A stretch of DNA of 64,000 nt from an uncultured Nesterenkonia sp. GTDB taxonomy: Bacteria; Actinomycetota; Actinomycetes; Actinomycetales; Micrococcaceae. The notes under the pieces were generated by a model. It saw nothing but the letters and a program-made list of their open reading frames with translations. It did not search any database and was not told the DNA's origin. The DNA is taken from positions 62,001 to 126,000 of the forward strand of contig CANLUC010000001.1 in assembly GCA_947494195.1 (NCBI GenBank), in the 5' to 3' direction. The position numbers and the translations under genes were made by a program. Positions 16,962 through 26,072 of this stretch are shown here, piece by piece. The first letter of the stretch is position 1; every line of letters begins with the position of its first letter.

Positions 16962-18701
16962 ATGACGAGTCCGCTGCTCCCGCGTCTGACGGCCCTGATC
17001 CAGGCCGCCGGGGGGACAGCTGTACCCGCCCACGACGCCCGCGGGTGGCTGGACCTCGCCTACGAGGGCGCCTACGGCGAGCGGTACCGCGGAGCCGCCG
17101 AGGCCGCTGAGGCCGGGCTGCGTTCCCCCGGCGGCGATGACCCGGAGAATCAGCTGATGCTGCTGCGGATCCTCGCCGGCGTCCATGAGATGCGCGGTGA
17201 CTCCGAAGCCTCCGCCCCCTTCTGCGCGCGGCGCATCGAGCTTCTGCGCAGCCTGGGCCGGTCCCGACAGGCCCGGGTCGAGGAGGACCTCGGCCTGATG
17301 CTGCTGCGCGAGCCCGACCGGGTCGAAGGCGAGATCCTCGCCCGCGTCGCCGAGGATCTGCGCGCCGAGGACGACGCCGCCGGAACCGCCTCCGTGGAGC
17401 TTGCCGATGTGCTCTCCTCGCTGGCCGTGCGCCGGCTCCAGGACGAGGGCCCCGAGGCCACGCTGCCGCTGGTCCGCGAGACCTGCACCATCCTGGAGCA
17501 GCTGGACCACCCCGAGGCGCTGGCCGGCGCGCGGATGTTCCTGGCGCATACCCTGCTGCTCTGCGGCGAGCCCGAGGAGTCGCTGAGCACGGCGAAACTG
17601 GTGCTCGCCGCCCCCACGAACCGCGCAGTCCGCGGCGCCATGGCGATGCTCCAGGCCACCATCCACCACCATGAGGACCGCAACGACCAGGCCATCGACG
17701 CCGCGCTGAACTCGGTGGAGCTCTACGCGGCCGCCCAGGTGCGCAAGGGCGCCGCCTCTGCCGCCGCGCTGCTGGGCGGGCTCACCAGCGAAGAGGACGA
17801 CGGCGAGGCCTCAGTTCTCGCCTGGCGGATCGCCGTCCAGCAGGCGGAGCTCGGAGAGTTCAGCGAATCCCGGCTGCTCAGCCTGGCGCTCGGGCAGCAG
17901 CTCCTGGAGCTGGAAGACCACGCGGAGGCCGAGAAGGTGCTCGACGCGCTCTCCGTGCGCCTGGCCGGCACCGACGAGGACCGTTCCACCCGAGCGCGTG
18001 CGCTGATGGGACTCGGCCACGCGGTCACCCAGCTGCGCCGGCCCGTCGAGGCGATGTCGCACTGGAACGAGGCCGCCGAGCTGTTCCTCGAGGTGAAGGA
18101 ATCTGAAGAGGCCGCCCGCGCGCACCTGGCCGCCGGGGCGCTGGCCGCCTCGCTGGAGCGCCTGGACCTGGCGCGCACTCACTACGAGCAGGGGCTGAAG
18201 CTGGTGGAGCGCACCGAGGACATCGACCCGCTGGTGCTCCTGCAGGCGCTGCATTCATTGGGTCACCTGCTGACCCACTCCGAGGACCAGACCGGCATCG
18301 CGCACCTGGACCGGGCACTGGCCCTGGCCGCCGAGCACGGCACCACGTGGCAGCGTGCCGACATCACCGACTCACTCGCCCGCGGGTGGACCGCCCTGGG
18401 CGAGGGCACCAAGGCCGTCGCGGCAGGCCTGGAGGCGGCAGACCTCTTTGTGGAAGCCGGGGATGACGACGCCGCCGGCGACTCCGAGGTCTTCGCCGCC
18501 AAGGTGCTGCTGGAGATGGGACGCGCCGATGAGGCGGAGACCATCTTCCGGATGTCCACCGACGAGCGTGAGGCGAGCCCCTCGCTCATGGCCGATGCGC
18601 TCGAAGGGCAGATCGAGGCCCTCATGCGCCAGGGCAAGGCAGAGGCTGCTGCGGACCTGCGCCGGAAGCTGACTCGGCTGAAGCGCAGGATGCGCAGCTG
18701 A
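16962..18701 (+). CDS. Tetratricopeptide-repeat protein
   Basis: Soluble protein of 579 residues made almost wholly of alpha-helical hairpins rich in Ala, Leu and Glu, with many TPR-like units (for example ALMGLGHAVTQLRRPVEAMS, AHLAAGALAASLERLDLART and ALHSLGHLLTHSEDQTG). No signal peptide or catalytic motif is seen, and the tail is basic (RRKLTRLKRRMRS). TPR proteins act as protein-binding scaffolds. It diverges from the lipoprotein gene with only 46 bp between them, so the two may be co-regulated. The partner is unknown. Confidence 0.75.
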   Translation: MTSPLLPRLTALIQAAGGTAVPAHDARGWLDLAYEGAYGERYRGAAEAAEAGLRSPGGDDPENQLMLLRILAGVHEMRGDSEASAPFCARRIELLRSLGRSRQARVEEDLGLMLLREPDRVEGEILARVAEDLRAEDDAAGTASVELADVLSSLAVRRLQDEGPEATLPLVRETCTILEQLDHPEALAGARMFLAHTLLLCGEPEESLSTAKLVLAAPTNRAVRGAMAMLQATIHHHEDRNDQAIDAALNSVELYAAAQVRKGAASAAALLGGLTSEEDDGEASVLAWRIAVQQAELGEFSESRLLSLALGQQLLELEDHAEAEKVLDALSVRLAGTDEDRSTRARALMGLGHAVTQLRRPVEAMSHWNEAAELFLEVKESEEAARAHLAAGALAASLERLDLARTHYEQGLKLVERTEDIDPLVLLQALHSLGHLLTHSEDQTGIAHLDRALALAAEHGTTWQRADITDSLARGWTALGEGTKAVAAGLEAADLFVEAGDDDAAGDSEVFAAKVLLEMGRADEAETIFRMSTDEREASPSLMADALEGQIEALMRQGKAEAAADLRRKLTRLKRRMRS

Positions 18702-18756
18702 GCCTGGTCTAGAGCGCGGGCTTGAGCTCAGGCCAGCACCTGGTACAGAGCCCCCT

Positions 18757-20043
18757 CTAGAGCTCGGGCCAGGCCGGTAGGTCGACGGTGGGGACACGCA
18801 GTCCCACCACGGCCTCGGCGCAGGCGAGCCGATGCTCCGCGTGCTTCTGCCAGGACTGCCCGCGGGCATCGCGGGCGCCGGCCACCAGAGACAGCGCCAC
18901 CGAGGCGGTGCGCACGCGCAGCGCCCGGGGGTCCACCGTGGCGGCGAACCCGGTCGCGAAGCGCTGGAAGGCCGCAGGCACGTGCACATATCGCGTGTCC
19001 ACTGCGGGCAGCACCGCGAGGTGGCCCAGGAAGCAGGCGAGGTCGTCCACCCGGTGTCCGGGGCCCAGTGAATCGACATCGAGAAGCGCGGAGACCTGCC
19101 CGTCGTGCATGAGCAGGTTGGCCTCATAGAAGTCGCCGTGGGTGGGGACCACCTGGCCCCGGTCGGTCTTGGGAAGCGCTGCGGCGATATGCGAGGCCAG
19201 GGCACGGATCCGGTCAGCCTCCTCCGGCAAGGCCGAGCTGGCCGCTGTGGCGTAGGCCGAGAGTCGGTCGGTCCAGGCGTCCCTGGCGGGCAGGGTCATC
19301 ACCTTGTCCGGGAGCTGGTCGAGAAGCTCGATGAACTGTGCCGGAGAAGTCGTGGCGGCACCATCGGCGAGGAAGTACTCGGCCAGGGACTCTCCCGGCC
19401 CCTCGCGCAGGGCCACCACATCCTGGACGGGCTCCCGCACCGGCACCGCGGTGGGAACCCCGGCGTCGAGCAGCAGCCGGTGACGCGTATGCAGTTGATC
19501 CGCCCGCTTGGCGCGCAGCACCTTCAGGAACAGCCGGGCGCCGTCATCGAACTGGGCCGCGATCACTGCACGGCGCAGCGGACGGTAGCTGATGGTCTCC
19601 AGACTGACCAGCTTCCGGCCGTCTCCCCAGACCCGGCGCACCGACTCAGGGTCGGTGGCCACCCGCAGGCCGGGCAGCGCCGGGTCCAGCGGGTGCTGCC
19701 AGATGGAGAGCCGCCCGAAGGGGCTGTGCGAATGGACCACGCCGTCTGACTCGGCGGAGACGGGCTCCGTGGTCATGCCCACGTAGAGCTCGTCCACGTG
19801 GTCCGAGGTCTCGGTATAGGACCCGGAGGGGCCTCCGCGCGGGACGACCGGACGACCGGTGGCCACACGGTAGATCCCGGTGACGCCTGCGCCGGGGCGG
19901 TGCTGCAGGGATTCCAGGTGCACGCTGGTGGCGTAGACCCCGGTGTGCTGGATGGCCTCGGCCACCGGCGAATGGGCGTCGTAGGACTCCATGAAGGCCA
20001 GCTGCTTGGCTTCCAGCTCCGCTGAGGTCATGCCGTGGGACAT
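18757..20043 (-). CDS. APH-family phosphotransferase (small-molecule kinase)
   Basis: Protein of 428 residues. The C-terminal half has the aminoglycoside/choline-kinase catalytic loop HGDFYEANLL and the metal-binding LLDVDSLGPGHRVDDLACFL. The N-terminal half of about 170 residues is less typical but contains LFLKVLRAKR, the ATP-binding lysine strand. This family phosphorylates small hydroxyl compounds, not only antibiotics; the substrate is unknown. Its ATG overlaps the stop of the upstream membrane-protein gene by one base (TGATG), so it is the last gene of the lpdA operon. Resistance to a drug should not be assumed. Confidence 0.75.
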   Translation of the reverse strand: MSHGMTSAELEAKQLAFMESYDAHSPVAEAIQHTGVYATSVHLESLQHRPGAGVTGIYRVATGRPVVPRGGPSGSYTETSDHVDELYVGMTTEPVSAESDGVVHSHSPFGRLSIWQHPLDPALPGLRVATDPESVRRVWGDGRKLVSLETISYRPLRRAVIAAQFDDGARLFLKVLRAKRADQLHTRHRLLLDAGVPTAVPVREPVQDVVALREGPGESLAEYFLADGAATTSPAQFIELLDQLPDKVMTLPARDAWTDRLSAYATAASSALPEEADRIRALASHIAAALPKTDRGQVVPTHGDFYEANLLMHDGQVSALLDVDSLGPGHRVDDLACFLGHLAVLPAVDTRYVHVPAAFQRFATGFAATVDPRALRVRTASVALSLVAGARDARGQSWQKHAEHRLACAEAVVGLRVPTVDLPAWPEL

Positions 20044-21050
20044 CAGGCGCGCCGGCGCTTGAGCACTTCGTCCAGGTTCAGTGAATCCTCCTGCGGAGCC
20101 GTCTCCTCCGCCGCGGGAGGGGTCTCGACGAATCGACGCTGGGTGAGCTTGGCATCACTGGTGGGTATGGGGTCCTCGACCGGCAGCGGCGTGGGCTCCA
20201 GCCGCTCGGCCTTGTCCAGATCCAGGTACTTCGGACGCGGCACGGCGCGCGGCTGCCAGGGTCCGACCGGCTCTGCGGCTGTGCCCAGCACCGGGCCGGA
20301 ATCTGCATGTTCCGGGCTGAAGGTCCGCTCCAGACCCACCGGGAGCCCGTCCTCGTCGATCTGCTGCAAGGAGTTGGGCCCGCCGGCACCGCGCTCATCG
20401 GCGCTCAGCGCATCGAAGAGACCCTTGCCTGCGGTGGACTCCCCAGGCCGCGCCTGCGGTGGGTTCATGGCTTCGTCGATGGCAGCCTGGACCCGACGAC
20501 GCCGGCTCTTGCGTCGGCGCACCACGGCCATGGTGCGCATGGTCACCAGCGAGAGCAGGAAGACTCCGCCGGATGCGAGCGGCACTGCCGCCGGCAGCGC
20601 GGTCAGCGGCGCAAGAATCCCGGTGACGACGGCGGAGATCAGGGCCAGCACACCCATCAGGGCGACGGTGATCCGGCCCCAGTGCAGATGGAATCCGGTG
20701 CTGGGACGGTCCTTGGACTCGTCGGCCGCCCGGGCGCTCGGGGCGGCGACGGGGCTCGGGCTCTCGTTCACGGCACTCGCGGCGCTCTCGGTGCGACCGG
20801 TGACGGGGGAAGATTCGGTGTTCGCGGACATGTTCGCCCCTCGGTGGATGTGGGGGTGGGCTGCGGTGCTCGGAGCCTCCTCGGAGGAGGCCTGCGCAGC
20901 GGCGGCGTAGCTGCTGTCCTGCCGCTGTCCGCGCAGGACCAGGGTGCCGAGGAAGAGCACAGCGATCAGCGCGATCAGCGCAGAGGACGGGATGGGCAGG
21001 CTCTCCACCGCAGCGAGGAACGCACTCTCGGTGTGTGCAATGCCCAGCAT
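20043..21050 (-). CDS. Membrane protein with disordered tails, unknown function
   Basis: Protein of 335 residues. There is one N-terminal membrane segment (SALIALIAVLFLGTLVL), a low-complexity Ala/Ser/Glu linker of about 75 residues, two membrane segments near residues 130-170 (ITVALMGVLALISAVVTGIL and AVPLASGGVFLLSLVTM), a highly basic stretch (RRRKSRRRRVQ) and a long acidic, disordered cytoplasmic tail. It sits in the minus-strand operon between the GNAT and kinase genes and is coupled to the latter. I do not recognise a family. Confidence 0.65.
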   Translation of the reverse strand: MLGIAHTESAFLAAVESLPIPSSALIALIAVLFLGTLVLRGQRQDSSYAAAAQASSEEAPSTAAHPHIHRGANMSANTESSPVTGRTESAASAVNESPSPVAAPSARAADESKDRPSTGFHLHWGRITVALMGVLALISAVVTGILAPLTALPAAVPLASGGVFLLSLVTMRTMAVVRRRKSRRRRVQAAIDEAMNPPQARPGESTAGKGLFDALSADERGAGGPNSLQQIDEDGLPVGLERTFSPEHADSGPVLGTAAEPVGPWQPRAVPRPKYLDLDKAERLEPTPLPVEDPIPTSDAKLTQRRFVETPPAAEETAPQEDSLNLDEVLKRRRA

Positions 21051-21087
21051 CTCCAGCCCCCTGACCTGTGTGAAGTACAGGGCGAGC

Positions 21088-21744
21088 TTATCCGATGCCG
21101 GATTGTGATCCGCGGCAACGCGCCACGAGTCCGTCGCCTATCTCTTCCTGGGTCAGCGCGAAGCTGCGATGATCGCGCCAGTCGCCATCGATGTGCAGGA
21201 AGCGCAGGCGCATCCCCTCCTCACGGAAGCCGAGCTTCTCCACCACACGCAGGCTGGCGATGTTCTCGGGACGCACGGTGATCTCCACCCGGTGCAGCCC
21301 GCGCTCGAAGAACAGATGATCCGCCGCGAGAGCCACGGCGAAGGTCATCAGACCGCGTCCGGCGTAGCGCTCGTCCAGCCAATAGCCCAGCGAGGTGGTG
21401 CGTGCGGAGCCGCCTATGATCGGGCCCACCGTGAGCTGTCCGATCAGCAGCGGCTGCTCCCCGACCGGGGTGAACCAGATGAGCCAGGGCAGGTGCGTGC
21501 CGGTCTGGGCGCCGCGGAGGAGCGTGCGCGCCATGTCCTTGAAACCCGCAGAGGAGTTGCGCGGGGCCGGGTTCTCCGGAGTGGTCGCATCCCAGGGGGC
21601 GAGCCAGTCGGTGTTGATCACGCGCAGCGCCATGAAGCGGTGCTCGTCTGCCAAGCGCAGCGGGCGCAGCTCAAGGCGGCCCCCCTCCACTTCGAGGGAG
21701 GGGCGTGCGGAGAAGTCTCGGCTTCGGCCGGAGAACAGTCTCAT
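21088..21744 (-). CDS. GNAT acetyltransferase, RimJ/RimL-like
   Basis: Protein of 218 residues with the GNAT fold in RimJ/RimL order: LELRPLRLADEHRFMALR at the start, then IGQLTVGPIIGGSARTTSLG, the acetyl-CoA-binding segment YAGRGLMTFAVALAADHLF, and RVEITVRPENIASLRVVEKL followed by GFREEG near the end. Relatives acetylate N-termini of ribosomal proteins or other amines; the target is not known. Its start overlaps the end of the DUF885 gene by 4 bp (ATGA). Confidence 0.85.
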   Translation of the reverse strand: MRLFSGRSRDFSARPSLEVEGGRLELRPLRLADEHRFMALRVINTDWLAPWDATTPENPAPRNSSAGFKDMARTLLRGAQTGTHLPWLIWFTPVGEQPLLIGQLTVGPIIGGSARTTSLGYWLDERYAGRGLMTFAVALAADHLFFERGLHRVEITVRPENIASLRVVEKLGFREEGMRLRFLHIDGDWRDHRSFALTQEEIGDGLVARCRGSQSGIG

Positions 21745-23456
21745 GGCCGCATCGCGAAACGCAGTGTGTCCAACCCGATCATTCCCAGCTCCAATAGTTC
21801 CGTGTGAAAGGCGCGCAGATCGAAGTGCTCGCCTGCGGCGCGTGCTGCCTCTTCACGTTCCGCGCGGATCTGCCCGAAGACGCGCTGACCGACCTTATAG
21901 GACGGCGCCTGACCCGGCCAGCCGAGGTAGCGGGTGAACTCGAAGTCCAGCTGCGCGTCCGAGATCGGCAGGTGGGCGCGCAGGAACTCCTTCCCCAGCT
22001 CAGGGGTCCAGGCCGTGCCACCCCAGGCATCCGGGGCGTCGAATCCGCAGTGCACGCCGATGTCGAAGATCACACGTGCCGCACGCATGCGCTGCATGTC
22101 ATACATGCCCATCAGGTCACCGGGGTCGGTGACGTAGCCGAGCTCCGCCATGAGCTCCTCGGCGTAGAGCGCCCACCCTTCCGCGAACCCGGAGACGAAG
22201 CTGCCGTGGCGGCGCCAGGAGTTCAACCGGTCCTTCACCAGAGTGGCCGTGGCGATCTGCAGGTGATGGCCGGGGACGCCCTCGTGGTAGACCGTGGTGG
22301 TCTCGGTCCAGGTGCTGAAGCTCTCGTCCTCGGGCGGGACCGACCACCACATCCGTCCGGGTCGGGAGAAGTCGTCGCTGGGGCCGGTGTAGTAGACCCC
22401 TCCGTCCTGGGTCGGGGCGATCAGGCACTCGAGGACGTCCATCGGCGCGGGGATGTCGAAGTGGACATCCTTCAGCCCCGCGACGGCCTCGTCCGAGAGG
22501 CGCTGCATCCATTCCTGCAGCGCCTTGGTCCCGATCAGCTGGCGGGCCGGATCCGCATTCAGGATCTCCTTGGCTTCCTCGATGCTGGCTCCCGGCTTGA
22601 TGACCCCCGCCACCTCCTGCTGGGCCGCGACGAGCCGGTTCAGCTCCTGCAGACCCCAGCGATAGGTCTCTTCGAGATCGAGCTCGGTGCCGGTGAAGTA
22701 TTGGCTGGCGAGTCGATAATGCTCGATGCCCACGGCGTCGGTCTCCTGGGCTTTGGGGAGCAGCTCGCGTTCCAGGCGCTCGGCGAGCAGTCGATAGGCC
22801 TCCTGGGCGGCCGAGGTGCCCGCGGCGGTCGCCGCCTGCGTCGCAGCACTGACCCCTGCGGTCCGGGCGTCTCTCAGGTAGCCGGAGAGCGCGCCGTCGT
22901 ACTCGGAGTAGCTCCTGCACTGCTGGGCCACGGCCTGGACCTGACGGCGGGCCGGGACGTGAGCGCGCCGTGCGGACTCCTGCAGCGACTCCCAGTAGCC
23001 CTCGAGCGCGGCGGGCAGGTTGCTCAGCCGTCCGGCGATGTGCCCGAAGTCGGTCTCCGTCTCGGCGGGCATGAGCTCCAGCACCATCCGCACGCCCTGA
23101 GGCGCAGAGGCCAGGTTGTTCAGCTCGGTGCGACCGGTCTCGTGCAGCGCGACATCCAGGCCGATCCGTTCAGCCATCGCATGCAGCGTGACCTCATCGA
23201 TCGAATCCACCGGCGTCAGCTCGCTGAGCTGGGCCAGCGCTTCGCGCTGCATCTGGGCCATCGCCTCACGGCCAGCCGGGGAGTAGTCCGCGTACTGCGT
23301 CTCCACCCCGGGTCGACCGAGCACGGTGGCCTCTTCCGGGTTCAGCGCCAGCAGCCGCTCGTAATACTGCTCGGCGAAGGCGTCCACCGCTGTCGGGATG
23401 CGCACCTGGCCGGTGCGTGGGGAACGTTCTGGACCGGCGGGTGGGCGGCTGCTCAT
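21741..23456 (-). CDS. DUF885-family protein (putative zinc peptidase)
   Basis: Protein of 571 residues, typical DUF885 length. The likely metal site is TTTVYHEGVPGHHLQIAT (an HExxPGHH motif) followed about 30 residues later by FAEGWALYAEELMAELG, whose glutamates could complete it. No signal peptide is seen, so it is probably cytoplasmic. Family members are annotated as metallopeptidases, but few have known substrates. It starts 7 bp after lpdA and overlaps the GNAT gene, so it is in the lpdA operon. Confidence 0.85.
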   Translation of the reverse strand: MSSRPPAGPERSPRTGQVRIPTAVDAFAEQYYERLLALNPEEATVLGRPGVETQYADYSPAGREAMAQMQREALAQLSELTPVDSIDEVTLHAMAERIGLDVALHETGRTELNNLASAPQGVRMVLELMPAETETDFGHIAGRLSNLPAALEGYWESLQESARRAHVPARRQVQAVAQQCRSYSEYDGALSGYLRDARTAGVSAATQAATAAGTSAAQEAYRLLAERLERELLPKAQETDAVGIEHYRLASQYFTGTELDLEETYRWGLQELNRLVAAQQEVAGVIKPGASIEEAKEILNADPARQLIGTKALQEWMQRLSDEAVAGLKDVHFDIPAPMDVLECLIAPTQDGGVYYTGPSDDFSRPGRMWWSVPPEDESFSTWTETTTVYHEGVPGHHLQIATATLVKDRLNSWRRHGSFVSGFAEGWALYAEELMAELGYVTDPGDLMGMYDMQRMRAARVIFDIGVHCGFDAPDAWGGTAWTPELGKEFLRAHLPISDAQLDFEFTRYLGWPGQAPSYKVGQRVFGQIRAEREEAARAAGEHFDLRAFHTELLELGMIGLDTLRFAMRP

Positions 23457-23463
23457 GCGGGGT

Positions 23464-24912
23464 TCAGTCCTCGGGGTCAGTGACGTGGAGATGGAGGCGG
23501 CGAGCGGCCTCGGAGATCGATCCGGTCAGCGAGGGGTACACCGTGAAGGTGGTGGCCACGTCGTCCACGTGCAGCTTATGGGTGACCGCGAGCGCCAGCG
23601 GGAAGATCAGCTCCGAGGCACGCGGGGCGACCACTACGGCGCCGATCACCGTGCCCGAGCCCTTGCGGGAGAAGATCTTCACGAAGCCTTCGCGGATGTT
23701 CATCATCTTCGCGCGGGCATTGGTGGCGAGGTTCAGCTTGACCACGTCGGCCTGGTACTTGCCCGAATCCACCTGGTCCTGGGTGACGCCGACGGTGGCG
23801 ATCTCCGGAGAGGTGAACACGTTCGAGGCGACCTGGTGCAGCTTCAGCGGCTTCACGCTCTCGCCCTTCATATGGGCGACGGCGACCCGGCCCTGCATCG
23901 CGGCCACCGAGGCCAGCGGCATCACCCCGGTGCAGTCTCCGGCGGCGTAGATGTTGTTGGCGGTGGTCCGCGAGACGGTGTCCACCTGGATATGCCCTGA
24001 CTCGGAGATCTCCACGCCGCAGTCTTCGAGCCCGATGCCGGCGGTGTTGGGGATGCCGCCGACCGCCATCAGGCAGTGCGACCCTTCGAGCACCTCGCCG
24101 TTGGTCAGCGTGACCTCCACGCCGTTCTCGGTGCGCTGCACCGATTCCGCACGGGTCAGCGAAGCGACGTGGACGCCCACGCGCTCGAAGGAATGCTCAA
24201 GGACCTGGGCGGCGTCGGAATCCTCTCCAGGCAGCACCTGCTCGCGGGAGGAGACCAGCGTGACCTCCGCGCCGAGGCGGCGGTACGCCGAGGCGAACTC
24301 GGCGCCGGTGACTCCTGAACCGACCACAATCATGTGCTCCGGGACCTCGATGAGGTTGTACGCCTGGGTCCAGTTGAAGATTCGTTCGCCGTCCGGCTTG
24401 GCGGAGGGCAGCTCACGCGGGTGGGCCCCGGTGGCGACGATGACCGCGTCGGCCTCGATGACCTGGCCCTCGTGGGCGCCTGAGGTGACCTCGATGCTGT
24501 GCGGAGGCATGACCTTCCCGCGTCCGATGACCACGCGCACTCCGTAGGACTCGAGGGTGGAGTGGATATCTCGGGACTGGCTCTTTGCGAGCTTGAGCAG
24601 ACGCTGGTTGACCTTGGAGAAGTCAGCCCAGGCGTGATTCTCATCCCCGTTGCCCTGGCCGAAGCGCACCCCGAAATCGGTGGCGAGGTTGACCCGTCGC
24701 ATGGCGTCCGCGGTGGCGATCAGCGTCTTCGAGGGGACGACGTCGGTGAGCACGGCCGAGCCGCCCATCCCCTTCTCCTCCACGATGGTGACCTCAGCAC
24801 CGGCGTCTGCGGCGACCATGGCGGCCTCGTAGCCGCCTGGCCCCCCGCCCAGAATGGCGATGCGGTCAGGGGCGAAGCGGCTGTGCGAGTTAGTTGGGGT
24901 CACGGCCCCCAT
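23464..24912 (-). CDS. lpdA: NAD(P)H-quinone dehydrogenase of the LpdA type
   Basis: FAD flavoprotein of about 482 residues of the disulfide-reductase superfamily: IAILGGGPGGYEAAMVAADAG, NAD loop IVVGSGVTGAEFASAYRR, and NIYAAGDCTGVMPLAS. Where a true lipoamide dehydrogenase has a C-x4-C pair, this has GMGGSAVLTDVVPSK, with no cysteine. The C-terminal His-Glu motif is altered (YPSLTGSISEAA). Loss of these residues is known in mycobacterial LpdA (Rv3303c), a quinone reductase next to deoD-pmmB, exactly as here. The start could be ATG 24912 (chosen) or 24939. First gene of a five-gene minus-strand operon. Confidence 0.85.
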   Translation of the reverse strand: MGAVTPTNSHSRFAPDRIAILGGGPGGYEAAMVAADAGAEVTIVEEKGMGGSAVLTDVVPSKTLIATADAMRRVNLATDFGVRFGQGNGDENHAWADFSKVNQRLLKLAKSQSRDIHSTLESYGVRVVIGRGKVMPPHSIEVTSGAHEGQVIEADAVIVATGAHPRELPSAKPDGERIFNWTQAYNLIEVPEHMIVVGSGVTGAEFASAYRRLGAEVTLVSSREQVLPGEDSDAAQVLEHSFERVGVHVASLTRAESVQRTENGVEVTLTNGEVLEGSHCLMAVGGIPNTAGIGLEDCGVEISESGHIQVDTVSRTTANNIYAAGDCTGVMPLASVAAMQGRVAVAHMKGESVKPLKLHQVASNVFTSPEIATVGVTQDQVDSGKYQADVVKLNLATNARAKMMNIREGFVKIFSRKGSGTVIGAVVVAPRASELIFPLALAVTHKLHVDDVATTFTVYPSLTGSISEAARRLHLHVTDPED

Positions 24913-25000
24913 TCTGCCGAGTTCCCCCGGCAATGTCATACGCCGCGCGGGTCGGCGGCCGGCCGAGCCGCCCCGCGTGTCCGACCCGGAGGCCCCACGT

Positions 25001-25056
25001 GTCCAGTCCAGCCAGCCCATCCGTCCAGTCCAGCCACCCCATCGGTCCAGTCCAGA
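25001..25056. repeat. 22-bp tandem repeat, 2.5 copies, upstream of the PNP gene
   Basis: Copies start at 25001, 25023 and 25045, each beginning GTCCAGTCCAG. The first two full 22-bp units differ at two positions. The array lies between the divergent lpdA and PNP genes, just upstream of the PNP -10 box. Confidence 0.75.
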
Positions 25057-25059
25057 CGG

Positions 25060-25065
25060 TAGATT
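25060..25065 (+). promoter_or_regulatory. -10 box of a leaderless promoter (PNP gene)
   Basis: TAGATT, 7 nt before GTG 25073; it immediately follows the 22-bp tandem repeats. No ribosome site precedes the GTG. Confidence 0.45.
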
Positions 25066-25072
25066 GGCTCCC

Positions 25073-25969
25073 GTGAGTGATGACATATCCCAGACCCAGC
25101 CCATTGCCCAGACCGGTGAGCATATGGTCGCCCACCCGGAACTGACCGCGACGAACGACCCGACGGCACCGGCGAATCTCCTCGCAGAGGAAGCCGCCCG
25201 GTCCCTGCTGAATCAGGTGGGCGTGGACTCCATCGATCTGGCCTGCACTCTGGGTTCAGGCTGGGGCGAGGCCGCAGCCCAGCTCGGCGAGCTGGTCGCC
25301 GAGGTCGACGCGCAGGACGTACCCGGCTTCCACTCCTCGGGTGTCTCGGGACACAGCGGCACGCTCAAGGTCATCCGCACGGCCTCTGGAGCGCATGTGC
25401 TCGTCATCGGCGCACGCACCCACTACTACGAGGGTCGAGGCGTCGACGCCGTGGCCCATGGTGTCCGCACGGCGGCAGCCGCCGGCGCCAAGACCATGGT
25501 GCTCACCAATGGCTGCGGCGGGCTGAACCCGCAGTGGGCCCCCGGCACCCCGGTGCTGATCGCCGATCATCTAAACCTGACCGGCACCTCGTCGCTGCGC
25601 GGTGCGCACTTCGTGGACATGACGGACCTCTACTCCTCCCGCCTGCGCGGGCTCGCACGGGAGATCGATCCGGAGCTTCCCCAGGGCGTCTACGCACAGT
25701 TCCCCGGCCCGCACTATGAGACTCCCGCCGAGGTCGCGATGGCAGGCGCCATGGGAGCTGACCTGGTCGGCATGTCCACCGCACTCGAGGCCATCGCGGC
25801 GCGTGCCGCGGGCATGGAGGTCTTCGGCATCTCGCTGGTCACCAACCAGGCCGCAGGCATCTCCCCCGAGGCGCTGAGTCACCATGAGGTGCTCGAGGCC
25901 GGCAGGGAAGCCGCCCCGCGGATCTCCTCCCTGCTCGCCAAGATCATAGGGCGGGTTCTCAGCCCCTGA
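25073..25969 (+). CDS. Purine-nucleoside phosphorylase
   Basis: Protein of about 298 residues of the trimeric (mammalian/MtDeoD-type) PNP family, splitting inosine or guanosine to base and ribose-1-phosphate. Marks are LGSGWGEAA, the phosphate-binding GARTHYYEGRG, NGCGGLNPQW, GPHYETPAEVAM, GMSTALEAI and the base-binding LVTNQAAG. The GTG at 25073 fits a leaderless start. The internal ATG at 25124, with GGTGAG upstream, is the alternative and would remove 17 poorly conserved residues. It heads a salvage cluster with the phosphohexomutase and deoC and diverges from lpdA, an order known from mycobacteria. The 3' end lies in a 24-bp repeat. Confidence 0.92.
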   Translation: MSDDISQTQPIAQTGEHMVAHPELTATNDPTAPANLLAEEAARSLLNQVGVDSIDLACTLGSGWGEAAAQLGELVAEVDAQDVPGFHSSGVSGHSGTLKVIRTASGAHVLVIGARTHYYEGRGVDAVAHGVRTAAAAGAKTMVLTNGCGGLNPQWAPGTPVLIADHLNLTGTSSLRGAHFVDMTDLYSSRLRGLAREIDPELPQGVYAQFPGPHYETPAEVAMAGAMGADLVGMSTALEAIAARAAGMEVFGISLVTNQAAGISPEALSHHEVLEAGREAAPRISSLLAKIIGRVLSP

Positions 25970-26022
25970 TCACCGCGGGTTCTCAGCCCCTGATCGCCGC
26001 GGGCCCTCAGCCCCCGATCGCC
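25951..26022. repeat. 24-bp tandem repeat, 3 copies, across the PNP stop codon
   Basis: Units 25951-25974, 25975-25998 and 25999-26022. Units 1 and 2 differ at one base (ATCACC versus ATCGCC); unit 3 differs from unit 2 at three. Unit 1 contains the last codons and TGA stop of the PNP gene; the others fill most of the gap to the next gene. Confidence 0.85.
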
Positions 26023-26072
26023 AGCACCACCAGGAACCACCTAGTCCACCTCTTCAGATGGAGCAGAGCATC

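Noticed and set aside
18708-18775. Direct repeat TCTAGAGC-CGGGC 48 bp apart at the end of the kinase gene
   Set aside because: The match is 13 of 15 bases with poor likeness between, too weak to add to the stop-codon repeats.
18757-20043. Antibiotic resistance gene
   Set aside because: The APH fold is shared by many small-molecule kinases, and a housekeeping operon context gives no sign of resistance.
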